Part shown: piece after piece, positions 36,691 through 44,835 of the stretch
How positions within the stretch are numbered: position 1 is the first letter of the stretch
How the letters are laid out: every line of letters begins with the position of its first letter
Assembly (NCBI GenBank): GCA_045614565.1
Contig: JAZLDG010000066.1
Location: 39,968 to 103,967 of the forward strand
Source of the DNA: Scatosoma sp045614565
Lineage (GTDB): Bacteria > Bacillota > Clostridia > Christensenellales > Borkfalkiaceae
DNA: 64,000 bases
Reading direction: 5' to 3'
The notes under the pieces: generated by a model
What the model was told of the DNA's origin: nothing
Seen by the model: only the letters and a program-made list of their open reading frames with translations
Database searches by the model: none
Made by a program: the position numbers and the translations under genes

Positions 36691-37653
36691 TTAAGCGTTT
36701 TTCGTTGATTTTTGATAGATTTTTGCCCGTTTTTGGACTTCCGATAGGGGCGTGCTCGGATTTTCCGAAGCCAAAAAGAACTCGCCGAGCGCGTTTTGCG
36801 GTAAATCGAACAGCTTGTTTTCTTTTTCGTCGTAAACTTCCAAAACGAGATAACTGCCCTGCGTAATATACTTCAACGCATCTTTCACGGGCAAGCTATC
36901 CAACACCGCGACGCGGCGAAGTTCAACGCCCTTTTTCAAGGCGTCCTTGCAAGAAAAATCCATTTTGTCGTAAACGGCGTCCTTTTCACAGTTTCCAAAC
37001 CCGCCGACAAGTAAAAACACCCCGAACGCGAGCAAGGAAAAGTTGGGTTGTTTTTGCACGAAAAGCACGACGAATGTAAGCAAGAGAAGCGCCGAAAAAA
37101 GAAAGGTGACCGCGCGGCAAACGCGCTCGGCGCGCCGTTCGGCTTCCCGCGTTTTCGCCGTCCTTTTCAAAAATGCGCGAACGAGCAAGGCACGCAAAAC
37201 CCGCCCGCCGTCCAAGGGATAGGCAGGCAACGAATTGACGATCGCAATCGCAAGCGAAGTATAACACGCGGTGTCCGTGAACGCGTACGTGGTAGGAGCA
37301 AACCACCAAAGCGCGGCAAAAAACGCCGCGGTAAACAGGTTACAAAGCGGACCCCACACGGCGACGGTGATTTCGTCCTTGGGCGATATTCCGCGCAAAT
37401 CCCCGTCGATGACCGCCCCAAAGGGCATCAGCACGATACGGTTGAGCTTATACCCAAGCTTCGCCGCCGCGAATGCGTGGGCGCACTCGTGTTGCACGGC
37501 GACCAAACAGCTCGCCAAAAACAAAAACAGTTCGCCCTTGATACAGTACCACGCCCCCACGAGCAAAAAAAGGGGATGCAAAGAAAAACGGGGACGGCTA
37601 TTAAAAGAGCGGCGATTCTCCCGCCGCTCCGTTTTTTTTCTTTTCACGCGCAC
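36691..37653 (-). CDS. spoIVFB: Site-2 intramembrane metalloprotease, SpoIVFB-like
   Basis: About 320 residues, started at GTG (37653) with AAGG upstream. Six or so spans; zinc motif HECAHA (about 55, HExxH) and the third ligand in NSLPAYPLDGGR. A C-terminal region (about 245-300) resembles a degenerate CBS domain, as in SpoIVFB. In Bacillus this protease activates pro-sigmaK in the mother cell. It follows the SpoIVFA-like gene directly (6 bases), which supports the assignment; the general S2P family is certain, the sporulation role inferred. Confidence 0.82.
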   Translation of the reverse strand: MRVKRKKTERRENRRSFNSRPRFSLHPLFLLVGAWYCIKGELFLFLASCLVAVQHECAHAFAAAKLGYKLNRIVLMPFGAVIDGDLRGISPKDEITVAVWGPLCNLFTAAFFAALWWFAPTTYAFTDTACYTSLAIAIVNSLPAYPLDGGRVLRALLVRAFLKRTAKTREAERRAERVCRAVTFLFSALLLLTFVVLFVQKQPNFSLLAFGVFLLVGGFGNCEKDAVYDKMDFSCKDALKKGVELRRVAVLDSLPVKDALKYITQGSYLVLEVYDEKENKLFDLPQNALGEFFLASENPSTPLSEVQKRAKIYQKSTKNA

Positions 37654-37659
37654 GAAGCC

Positions 37660-38607
37660 TTATTCCTGCGTTACCCACGCAAGACAGTTTTCTTCCGTCA
37701 GCTCAAAGCAGTTCAAAAGCACGCCGTCCGAATACATCGTGACCTGCACTTCCGCTTCTCCGCCGGCAAACGCCACGGGAATATTCGCTTTGACTTCATC
37801 GCCAACCGCGTAATACACCGTTTCCAAGCCGTTGAATACGCCCGTAAAGCTGTCCGAATGCGAGATTTTCAGGGTATACGTGCCGTCTTCTTCCAACGTG
37901 ACCGCGCTCACCTTGCCGTCTGCCGCGGGGTATACGCAACATTCGTCCGTGAAGCTCAACACACCCGTTTCCGAAAGGGTAAGCTGGGTATCCGAAAGCT
38001 CGCTCACGACGGGCGTAAGCGTGAAATCGGAATATACACGCGTATCCGTTTCTGTGACGGCAGGGTTTTCGCCGAGCGTTCTGAAAAAGGTATTGATCGC
38101 GCTGTTTGGCATAAAGACGTTGGTTAAAAAGATTGCGCCGCAAAGCGCGCACGCCACCGCAAATTCCGCACCCAACGCAATCCGCACGCGGCGCTCCGCG
38201 CGCGTTTCCAAGCGCGGTTCTTCGTTCAACGCATACCTGCCCCCTTCTTCCAAGTCGTCAAGCGCGTATCTTTCGTCTGCGCCTTCCAAGTCGTCAAGCC
38301 CCGCAAACGGCTTATCGGAAGCCGAATACAAGCGTACGGTGTCGATGCGTTCGGGAACGTCGCCAAAGTGTACGTCGCCTGCGCTGTTCGCGCTTTCCGC
38401 AAACAGCTCCGCTTCGGCGGAAACGTGTTCCACTTGCGGTTCGTTTTCTAATAATTTGTCGTTCACTTGCGCGATCACCGATTCTTTTAAGTCGGGCTGC
38501 GAAGCAGGGGATTGCGCCTTGCGCTTGCGACCGCGTTTTTTACGTACCACGTTAACGGTGGATACGGGAATTTCCAGCATTTCAGCGTATTCGATTTCTT
38601 CGTTCAT
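37660..38607 (-). CDS. Membrane protein with degenerate M23/LytM domain, SpoIVFA-like
   Basis: About 315 residues from MNEEIEYAEM (AAGGAG site). Short N-terminal motif YAEMLEIPVSTVNVV plus RGRKRK, a long disordered acidic stretch (about 35-135), one span (about 157-175), then an extracytoplasmic domain reading PAADGKVSAVTLEEDG, LKISHSDSFTGVFNGLETVY and VGDEVKANIPVAFAG, the LytM fold without its zinc ligands. SpoIVFA, which regulates SpoIVFB, has this layout and this gene order. A 14-mer motif copy lies at 38230-38243. Confidence 0.65.
   Translation of the reverse strand: MNEEIEYAEMLEIPVSTVNVVRKKRGRKRKAQSPASQPDLKESVIAQVNDKLLENEPQVEHVSAEAELFAESANSAGDVHFGDVPERIDTVRLYSASDKPFAGLDDLEGADERYALDDLEEGGRYALNEEPRLETRAERRVRIALGAEFAVACALCGAIFLTNVFMPNSAINTFFRTLGENPAVTETDTRVYSDFTLTPVVSELSDTQLTLSETGVLSFTDECCVYPAADGKVSAVTLEEDGTYTLKISHSDSFTGVFNGLETVYYAVGDEVKANIPVAFAGGEAEVQVTMYSDGVLLNCFELTEENCLAWVTQE
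38230..38243 (-). repeat. 14-mer motif copy 5
   Basis: Exact copy on the minus strand (16-mer with TT) in the SpoIVFA-like gene, coding GRYA in the third possible phase. Confidence 0.85.
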
Positions 38608-38659
38608 ACAAATTTTCTCCTTGCTTTTCAAGTTTTTTCTTTGTAGTATTGTATGAACG

Positions 38660-38686
38660 CGCCGCGGCGAATAGAACGCCGCGGCG
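38660..38686. other. GC-rich hairpin between the ECF sigma gene and the SpoIVFA-like gene
   Basis: Two copies of the self-complementary CGCCGCGGCG separated by 7 bases. It has no U run on the minus strand, so it is not a standard terminator for the sigma gene. Confidence 0.5.
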
Positions 38687-38717
38687 ATAATTCTTTTTGT
38701 CGGTTTTACACGAAATT

Positions 38718-39254
38718 CTATTCCGTCAATTTTACGCGTAGGCGCGCCTTTCCGCGCGCAAGCAAATTATATACCTTTTTCACGCTTTTTCCCGTCCGCT
38801 TGGCAATGTCCTGCGGCGGCATATCCTGAAAATAGCGCATATACAGCGTTTCGCGGTACTCGTCGCCAAGCTCGTTCATCGCTTTTCGCACCCGCCTTGC
38901 TCGCTCCCGCGCTTCTTCGTCGTCTAGCTCTTGCAAACAAAACTCTTTGCTATCCAGCGTTTCCAAGGAAATTTCCCGCTGGCGACTTCGCCGTTTCAAG
39001 GCGTTAAAGCTTTTGTTTTTGGCAATTTCGTAAAGATAGGATTTCAGGCTTGCGCCGTCGCGCTCGGAAAAGCGCGGTTTTGCCCAAAGACCAGAAAGCG
39101 TTTCTTGCGCGATGTCTTCGGCGAGCCCCCGATCGCGCACGTACCCGTACACGAAATAAAAAAGCCCCCTAAAATAGAGAGCGAAAATATCTTCAAAGCT
39201 TTGCTCGTCGCCGTCCATAAACCGTCGATACAGCCGCGCGCCTTCGTCTTGCAT
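38718..39254 (-). CDS. RNA polymerase sigma factor, ECF type
   Basis: 178 residues: sigma region 2 (about 20-90: YFRGLFYFVYGYVRDRGLAE, DIAQETLSGLW) and region 4 (about 120-172: YRETLYMRYFQDMPPQDIAK, SVKKVYNLLARGKARL). No region 1 or 3, hence ECF-like. No obvious anti-sigma follows; the next gene is the single-span SpoIVFA-like protein about 110 bases on, which might act on it, but that is speculation. Confidence 0.92.
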   Translation of the reverse strand: MQDEGARLYRRFMDGDEQSFEDIFALYFRGLFYFVYGYVRDRGLAEDIAQETLSGLWAKPRFSERDGASLKSYLYEIAKNKSFNALKRRSRQREISLETLDSKEFCLQELDDEEARERARRVRKAMNELGDEYRETLYMRYFQDMPPQDIAKRTGKSVKKVYNLLARGKARLRVKLTE

Positions 39255-39284
39255 ATTCTCCCCCGTTTGGTCGGAGCAGGGCTT

Positions 39285-39995
39285 TTACTCCTTATAACAA
39301 TATTTATGACAATGCTCAAAATACCAGCACCGATAGGGCTTTTCGCAATGCTCGCCCACCGCAATTTCAGGCGTGAGCGCGTCCTTTTTCTTGATTTTTC
39401 CAAGCTCGAACACGCGCAAGCTTGCTTCCCGTTCAAAAACGCGGGCTTGCTTGGTAACGTCCACGATTTTATAACGGACGCCGTCCTTTTCCAACCTTTG
39501 AACGCATACCTGCCCCTTATCTTCTTCCGTTTCCGTATCCGAAAGCACGAGATAACACCCCGTCACGGTCACACCGCATTTGCGCAAAATCAACCGCTGA
39601 AAACCCAAATCTATCATAAATTCCCGTCTTGGCGAAGCCGCGTTTTTCACTTCGTACAAAGCGTACCCCGCGCCGTCCTTTTTAAGAATATCGGCAGCGC
39701 AGTAATTGCCGTACCACGAAAAAGCAGCTTCACAAATAACTTCTTCACCCGTTGCGATAAGCGTTTGCGTTTTTTGGAGCATTGCCTCGTAATCGAGCTT
39801 CCCGTCCGCTTTTTTCACCGTCGTTTCCACGAACGGACCGAAAATCCCCATCGCACCGTCGCCGAAATCGTTTCCCGCGTCAAGCCTTGCCTGCACTTCG
39901 GGCGGTATGATTTTCAGCTCGGGTTGATGCGCGTCCAACCAAAGCATTTTTTCGCATTGCAAGCCCCGCACGAAATCCGTTTTGGATATAGGCAT
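39285..39995 (-). CDS. Cas4/RecB-like PD-(D/E)XK nuclease with iron-sulfur cysteines
   Basis: 236 residues. Residues 1-20 ISKTDFVRGLQCEKMLWL match the DUF2779/Cas4 opening with the first cluster Cys. The nuclease core shows AADILKKD (Asp) and YALYEVKNA (E-x-K). The C-terminus HCEKPYRCWYFEHCHKYC holds the remaining cysteines of a 4Fe-4S cluster. DUF2779 proteins are usually around 500 residues, so this is the nuclease half alone. No CRISPR or cas genes are near; a repair role is more likely. A 14-mer motif copy lies at 39503-39516. Confidence 0.8.
   Translation of the reverse strand: MPISKTDFVRGLQCEKMLWLDAHQPELKIIPPEVQARLDAGNDFGDGAMGIFGPFVETTVKKADGKLDYEAMLQKTQTLIATGEEVICEAAFSWYGNYCAADILKKDGAGYALYEVKNAASPRREFMIDLGFQRLILRKCGVTVTGCYLVLSDTETEEDKGQVCVQRLEKDGVRYKIVDVTKQARVFEREASLRVFELGKIKKKDALTPEIAVGEHCEKPYRCWYFEHCHKYCYKE
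39503..39516 (-). repeat. 14-mer motif copy 6
   Basis: Exact copy on the minus strand (16-mer with TT) in the Cas4-like gene, coding GQVC. Confidence 0.85.
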
Positions 39996-40152
39996 ACGAT
40001 TTTTCTCTCCTTTGCAGTATGTGTACTTTTTCCCCCGTCAATGTATAAAATTATAGCAAATCGTAAGGGAAAAGTAAAGCTTTTTGCTTTAACCGCTTGC
40101 ATATTTGCTCTTTTTATGGTATACTATAAGGGAATAAACGGAGAAAATCGTT

Positions 40153-41121
40153 ATGCGGCAACTACTCAAAAAAACGCGAGCGTATAAGCTTTTCAAAGCG
40201 GAAGCGGAGCAAAACCGTTTTTCGCACGCTTATCTTTTGCTTTTGGACGACGAGCGTAATCTTCGCGACTCGCTCAAATGCTTTGCAAAGGTACTTTTTC
40301 GTTGCGACGAGCCGCAAAACGAACGAGAACGCGTTTTATCGTCCCGCTTGGACGCGGAAACCTTTTCCGATTGTCTGTTTTTTCCCGAAGCGGATAAAAA
40401 ATTCGTAGTCGAAGACGCCGAACGCGTGACGGAAGAAAGCGTCGTCCGTCCCGTGGAAGGCAACAAAAAAGTGTTCGTCATCGGCGATTTCGCGCAAGCG
40501 AACGTAGCTTCGCAAAACAAGCTTCTCAAACTCTTGGAAGAACCGCCCAAGGACGTGATTTTTTTGCTGGGCGCGACCACGGTTTATCCCGTTTTACAAA
40601 CGGTACGCTCCCGTGTGGCGACCTTGGAAATTCCGCCCTTTGAAACGAGCGACGTCGCAAACGCGCTTTCCCATATTTACGCGGACAAGGGGTATAAGCA
40701 GGACGATATCGAGCTTTGCGCGGCAGCTTGCGGCGGCAGTCTTGGCGCGGCGCAAACGGCTTTGGAAGGCGGGGAATACGAAACGCTCGTAAACGACGCG
40801 TTTTCGCTTTGTCTTGGCGAACAAGCAAAATTGCCGCAAAATATACGAAAAGTCGGAGAAACCAAAAACAAAAAAGAACTTTTATTTTTACTCCGCGTGA
40901 TTTTCCGCGATGCGTTGCTTTTGAAAACGCTGAACGGGAAAAACGTACTGCTCCGCGGGGAGCAATCGCGATTGCAGGCGGTCGCGGAAAAATTTTCTTC
41001 CGCTTGTTTGCTGTTTGCACAGCAAGAAATCACGAACGCGGAAAAGGAAATTTTTTTCAACGCATATTTCGCGCAATGTTTAGAAATTCTTTTTGCAAAA
41101 ATATTCAAATTCAATTCTTAA
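40153..41121 (+). CDS. holB: DNA polymerase III delta' subunit
   Basis: 322 residues. The clamp-loader arrangement is visible: FSHAYLLLLDD at the start, VVRPVEGNKKVFVIGDFAQA, ASQNKLLKLLEEPPKDVIFL (sensor region) and TVRSRV. It lacks a functional P-loop, as delta' does. Loads the DnaN clamp. ricT follows at once, the holB-yaaT order of Bacillus. GGAG site; a TATACT box sits 25 bases upstream. Confidence 0.92.
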   Translation: MRQLLKKTRAYKLFKAEAEQNRFSHAYLLLLDDERNLRDSLKCFAKVLFRCDEPQNERERVLSSRLDAETFSDCLFFPEADKKFVVEDAERVTEESVVRPVEGNKKVFVIGDFAQANVASQNKLLKLLEEPPKDVIFLLGATTVYPVLQTVRSRVATLEIPPFETSDVANALSHIYADKGYKQDDIELCAAACGGSLGAAQTALEGGEYETLVNDAFSLCLGEQAKLPQNIRKVGETKNKKELLFLLRVIFRDALLLKTLNGKNVLLRGEQSRLQAVAEKFSSACLLFAQQEITNAEKEIFFNAYFAQCLEILFAKIFKFNS

Positions 41122-41131
41122 AGGATCGTTT

Positions 41132-42013
41132 ATGGTAAAAGTAGTAGGTATAAAATTCAAAAGCGGGGGAAAATTGTATTATTTCGCCCCCAAAGCAGGG
41201 GATAAATACGAAAGAAACACGCCCGTCATCGTAGAAACGGCGCGCGGCACGGAATACGCTTGGGTGGCGTATCCCGAACGCGAAATCGCGGAAGAAGAAA
41301 TCGTTTCCCCGCTCAAACCCGTCGTCCGTATCGCTACGGACAAGGATACGGCGCGCTATAAGGCGTTTGAAGCAAGAAAACCCGAAGCAATCCGCACCTG
41401 CAAGGAAAAAATAGCCAACCACGGGCTTGCAATGAAGCTTGTCGATTGCGAATTTTCCTTCGACAGCGGCAAAATTACCTTCTTTTTCACTTCGGAAAGC
41501 CGCGTGGATTTCCGTGAACTTGTCAAAGACCTTTCTTCCGTATTCCATACCCGCATCGATCTTCGTCAAGTGGGTATTCGCGACGAAACGAAATATCTGG
41601 GCGGGATCGCGCCCTGCGGCCGCGTATGCTGTTGCGCGGGCAACATGCCCGAATTTAAGAAGGTGAGCGTGAAAATGGCGAAAGCGCAAAACCTTTCCTT
41701 AAACCCCGGAAAAATCAGCGGACTTTGCGGTCGGCTTATGTGTTGCTTGGGGTACGAAATCGATTATTACACGGACGCCGCGAAACAGCTTCCCAAGGTG
41801 GGCGCGGAAGTGGGTACGCCCGACGGCAAAGCTACCGTTGCGGCGTTGAATATGCTCAAAATGGAAGTTCGCGTGAAAATTGACGATAAAAACGGGGGCT
41901 TTATTTTCAAGGACTACCCCGCAAGCGAATTGCGATTCAAAAAACCTTGTCCGCAATGCAATAAATGCGCGCAAGACGAAGATGACGACGATAATATAGT
42001 AGATTTAACGTAA
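41132..42013 (+). CDS. ricT: RicT/YaaT (PSP1 domain protein)
   Basis: About 294 residues from MVKVVGIKFK with AAGGAT before it. PSP1 domain (about 60-150) then the hallmark cysteine regions PCGRVCCCAGN and GLCGRLMCCLGYE, which bind an iron-sulfur cluster in the Ric (YaaT-YlbF-YmcA) complex that steers RNase Y cleavage and, in Bacillus, Spo0A phosphorelay. A C-terminal C-x-x-C-x-x-C (PCPQCNKC) and acidic tail end the protein. Confidence 0.95.
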   Translation: MVKVVGIKFKSGGKLYYFAPKAGDKYERNTPVIVETARGTEYAWVAYPEREIAEEEIVSPLKPVVRIATDKDTARYKAFEARKPEAIRTCKEKIANHGLAMKLVDCEFSFDSGKITFFFTSESRVDFRELVKDLSSVFHTRIDLRQVGIRDETKYLGGIAPCGRVCCCAGNMPEFKKVSVKMAKAQNLSLNPGKISGLCGRLMCCLGYEIDYYTDAAKQLPKVGAEVGTPDGKATVAALNMLKMEVRVKIDDKNGGFIFKDYPASELRFKKPCPQCNKCAQDEDDDDNIVDLT

Positions 42014-42018
42014 AAACA

Positions 42019-42048
42019 CTTTACTTTTATAAGTAAAGGTGATATAAT
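42019..42048 (+). promoter_or_regulatory. Promoter with embedded inverted repeat, capsule kinase pair
   Basis: TTTACT (42020-42025), 17-base spacer, TATAAT (42043-42048). The perfect repeat CTTTACTT-ttat-AAGTAAAG (42019-42038) covers the -35 and spacer, suggesting a repressor site. It could instead be a poor hairpin after ricT. Confidence 0.6.
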
Positions 42049-42082
42049 ATGCAAGGATTTTATTCTTTCAAGGAGAATTTGT

Positions 42083-42961
42083 ATGGAAGAAAACGTACGC
42101 AAAACGGACGAGTTGAGCTTACTCGACATATTAAAGCTTTTTTGGCGACACATAAAGCTGTTGATTTTGGTCTTGCTCGGCGGCGTTATCGTTGGGGGGA
42201 GCATAGGTGCAATTTCCAAGTATAACGTGAACTATTACGGCACGAACCTTACCTTCTACGTCAACCCGTATATTGACGAACAAGCGGAAGAAGAAGGTTC
42301 GACAGAGTCGAAGGACAGTCAATACGGCGTATACGGCGCATACGGCAAACACGTAATGGATAATATGGTCAAGCTTCTTTCTTCGGAGCTTTTCTCGGAA
42401 ATCTTAATCCAAGACGTTCCCAACCTTCCCGAAAAATTCGTGGATGGGAAAATGAACCCGCAATACGAAAACTTGTTAATGGCGGTACAACGCTCGGTTA
42501 CCTTCTCGTACTACGGCGACGATGAAGAAGTTTCCGACGTGGATTCGCTTGCGCGTTCGTTCATTTACGTAAACATTTCGGTACTTAACAGCGAATCGCT
42601 CGCGCAATACTTAATGGAAAGCGTACTCGACGAAGTACCCGCTTTCGTAGAAGAAAATATGACCGTACCCCAAGGCTACCACGGTACGAACTGCCGCACG
42701 ACCAACGTCATTCATAAAACGAGATTGTTAAACGAAGGCGAAGCTTTCTCCACTGCGGTTTCCAACGCGCTCATCTTCGGGTTTGCCGCGCTGATTATCG
42801 TATGTATCGCACTCATCATTATTGACCGTTCGGATAAACGTTTGCGCTCGGTGGAACAAATCACCGAAACGTTCAACGTACCCGTTCTCGGCATTATTCC
42901 CACGATTGAAAAGAAAGAACCTCACACGGAAAAAACTGACAACGCGGAGGTGAAAGAATAA
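42083..42961 (+). CDS. Polysaccharide chain-length/co-polymerase (Wzz/YveK-like)
   Basis: 292 residues with two spans (about 31-52 and 230-252) flanking an extracytoplasmic coiled region. Opening LSLLDILKLFWRHIKLLILV and the C-terminal SVEQITETFNVPVLGIIPTI match Wzz-domain adaptor proteins (CapA/YveK) that partner BY-kinases and set glycan length. The kinase gene overlaps by one base (TAATG). AAGGAG site. Confidence 0.9.
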   Translation: MEENVRKTDELSLLDILKLFWRHIKLLILVLLGGVIVGGSIGAISKYNVNYYGTNLTFYVNPYIDEQAEEEGSTESKDSQYGVYGAYGKHVMDNMVKLLSSELFSEILIQDVPNLPEKFVDGKMNPQYENLLMAVQRSVTFSYYGDDEEVSDVDSLARSFIYVNISVLNSESLAQYLMESVLDEVPAFVEENMTVPQGYHGTNCRTTNVIHKTRLLNEGEAFSTAVSNALIFGFAALIIVCIALIIIDRSDKRLRSVEQITETFNVPVLGIIPTIEKKEPHTEKTDNAEVKE

Positions 42962-43731
42962 TGAAAAAAACCGATAACGCCAATTTGAAAAACAAGAAAA
43001 AGGGCGGTATTCTCGAACAAGAACGCACGGAATATTTGATTTTGGACAACGTCGGGTTTGAAGTCACGGAAGCGTTCCGTAATTTCAAGGCTTCCCTTTC
43101 CGTTTCTATTCCCAAAAAATCGGGGAAAGCGACGTCTCTTATCATTACGTCTTCTTGTCCCGAAGACGGTAAAACTACGGTTGCCGTCAATCTTGCAATA
43201 ATGATCGCGCTTTCCAACGCCAAGGTTATTTTAATTGACGCGGATATCAGAAAGGGCAGAATATCCAACTTCTTCAAAGTAAAAAATACCCCTGGGCTTG
43301 TCGATTACTTGTCGGGACAATCTTCCTTGGACGAAGTTACGCACAAGAGCGAGCTTAACGAAAACCTTTCGTTTATGGCTTCGGGCACGCGTACCCCTCG
43401 TCCGTACGAGCTTTTGGAAAGTGAAGAAATGAAATCGCTTTTACAAGAACTGAAAGGAATTTACGATTACGTGATTTTGGACACGCCCCCCTTGGTTGTT
43501 GTATCCGACGCACTCTCACTGACTTCCGAAGTAAACGGCACGATCGTCGTTTGCCGTCACGAATCTTCTTACGTAAAGGATATTGCGAATACGTTGGACA
43601 AACTGAAATTTGCAAAAGCGAACGTACTCGGCGTCGTCGTCAACGGTTATAACAATGCAAACGCAAAATCTTCTTATCATTATAACCGTTATAATCAATA
43701 TAATAAATATTACTTATCCGAAGAAGAATAA
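42961..43731 (+). CDS. Tyrosine autokinase, CpsD/YwqD type (BY-kinase)
   Basis: 256 residues. Walker A SSCPEDGKTTVA, Walker A' VILIDADIRKG and Walker B DYVILDTPP are the BY-kinase set, with the tyrosine-rich tail SSYHYNRYNQYNKYYLSEEE as autophosphorylation cluster. It is the cytoplasmic partner of the Wzz-like protein. No polysaccharide polymerase or further glycosyltransferase follows, so the pair is detached from its biosynthetic cluster in this window. Confidence 0.93.
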   Translation: MKKTDNANLKNKKKGGILEQERTEYLILDNVGFEVTEAFRNFKASLSVSIPKKSGKATSLIITSSCPEDGKTTVAVNLAIMIALSNAKVILIDADIRKGRISNFFKVKNTPGLVDYLSGQSSLDEVTHKSELNENLSFMASGTRTPRPYELLESEEMKSLLQELKGIYDYVILDTPPLVVVSDALSLTSEVNGTIVVCRHESSYVKDIANTLDKLKFAKANVLGVVVNGYNNANAKSSYHYNRYNQYNKYYLSEEE

Positions 43732-43751
43732 TAATTATTATTTTAATCAGA

Positions 43752-43785
43752 AAAAGCAAAGGCGATTTCACCTTTGCTTTTTTTC
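43752..43785 (+). terminator. Terminator of the BY-kinase operon
   Basis: AAAAGCAAAGG / CCTTTGCTTTT stem, 8-base loop, T run. Confidence 0.88.
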
Positions 43786-43817
43786 GTTATCTCGTCATTT
43801 TGAACGAATAATCTCTT

Positions 43818-44051
43818 TTAATCCTTTTCTTCTATTTCCCAAATATACCCGCAACCCGTTTTAAGTTCGTATTTTTTCGCACATTTTTTACATTCAATCC
43901 AAGCGTAATAATCTCCAAATCCAACCACGCGCTCGTCGATAATTTTCCCCTTTCCGCACGGACACACGTATTCGATATGCCGCGTAGGGCTATTCGCGCC
44001 GTTTGGGTACCTATCTTCGTCTAATAAAATTTTAGCGTTTCTATCATTCAT
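43818..44051 (-). CDS. Small zinc-ribbon-like protein
   Basis: 77 residues with two Cys pairs, CPCGKG (about 30) and CKKCAKKY (about 55), which suggest a zinc ribbon; function unknown. It follows rsmG on the same strand by 11 bases, so may be co-transcribed. Confidence 0.65.
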   Translation of the reverse strand: MNDRNAKILLDEDRYPNGANSPTRHIEYVCPCGKGKIIDERVVGFGDYYAWIECKKCAKKYELKTGCGYIWEIEEKD

Positions 44052-44062
44052 TTGTTATTTCC

Positions 44063-44749
44063 TTACAACGGTTGTTTCCGCTCGCGACCCTGCCCGCGGG
44101 GATAACGCGGGGACGTATTTTTGACCTTTTCTACGACGGCAATCGAGCGTTCGCCGTAATTTTCACCCAACGCGTATTTTTCAACCTTTACGAGCTTTGC
44201 GCCCAAGGTTTTATACGCCGTTTTGGCTTCTTCGATTTCTTCCGTTTCACCGCTTTTATAGGCGATAAACGCACCGCCAACCTTTACGAACGGCAGGCAA
44301 TACTCACTCAAAGTATTCATTCTCGCAACCGCCCGCGCCGTTGCGTAATCGTACTTTTCACGGTGCTTACTATCCTGCGCGCCTTCTTCCGCGCGTAAAT
44401 TATAAATATGCACGTTGGATAAACCCAACTTATCCACAACAACTCTCAAAAATTCGCATTTTTTACCTACGCTTTCAAAGAGATCAAAGGATAAATCAGG
44501 ACGGACGATCTTCAACGGAATAGACGGAAAACCCGCTCCCGAACCGATTTCCGCAACCCTTGCGTTCGCTTTGAAAAAGCTTTCTCCTACGACGCTGTCT
44601 ACGAAATGCTTATAAAACATATCTTTTTCTTCTAAAATGGTCGTAAGATTATATTTTTCGTTATATTCCAGCAAAAGTTCGCGGTATAAAGCAAACGCTT
44701 CCCCATGTTTTTCCCGTATTAAACTTTCATAAAATTCCATTTCTTTCAT
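44063..44749 (-). CDS. rsmG: 16S rRNA m7G527 methyltransferase
   Basis: 228 residues. Rossmann SAM motif VAEIGSGAGFPSIPLKI, DLFESVGKKCEFL, and TARAVARMNTL are RsmG hallmarks. It methylates G527 of 16S rRNA. rsmG adjacent to an origin is typical of Bacillota (mnmG-rsmG-noc/soj region). The C-terminal tail is basic. Confidence 0.96.
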   Translation of the reverse strand: MKEMEFYESLIREKHGEAFALYRELLLEYNEKYNLTTILEEKDMFYKHFVDSVVGESFFKANARVAEIGSGAGFPSIPLKIVRPDLSFDLFESVGKKCEFLRVVVDKLGLSNVHIYNLRAEEGAQDSKHREKYDYATARAVARMNTLSEYCLPFVKVGGAFIAYKSGETEEIEEAKTAYKTLGAKLVKVEKYALGENYGERSIAVVEKVKNTSPRYPRGQGRERKQPL

Positions 44750-44835
44750 TATAAATCCATTATAACACGCTTTCTAAAAAATATCAAGCTTTTTCTTCAC
44801 CTTTTTCCACTTTATCCTTATTCTTGGTGGAAGGT

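Noticed and set aside
37048..38127. 359-codon plus-strand frame
   Set aside because: Antisense to spoIVFB and the SpoIVFA-like gene.
39285..39995. Sign of a CRISPR-Cas system
   Set aside because: The Cas4-like fold alone is not enough; no repeat array or other cas genes are present.
38931..40187. 418-codon plus-strand frame
   Set aside because: Antisense to the ECF sigma and Cas4-like genes, both with clear motifs.
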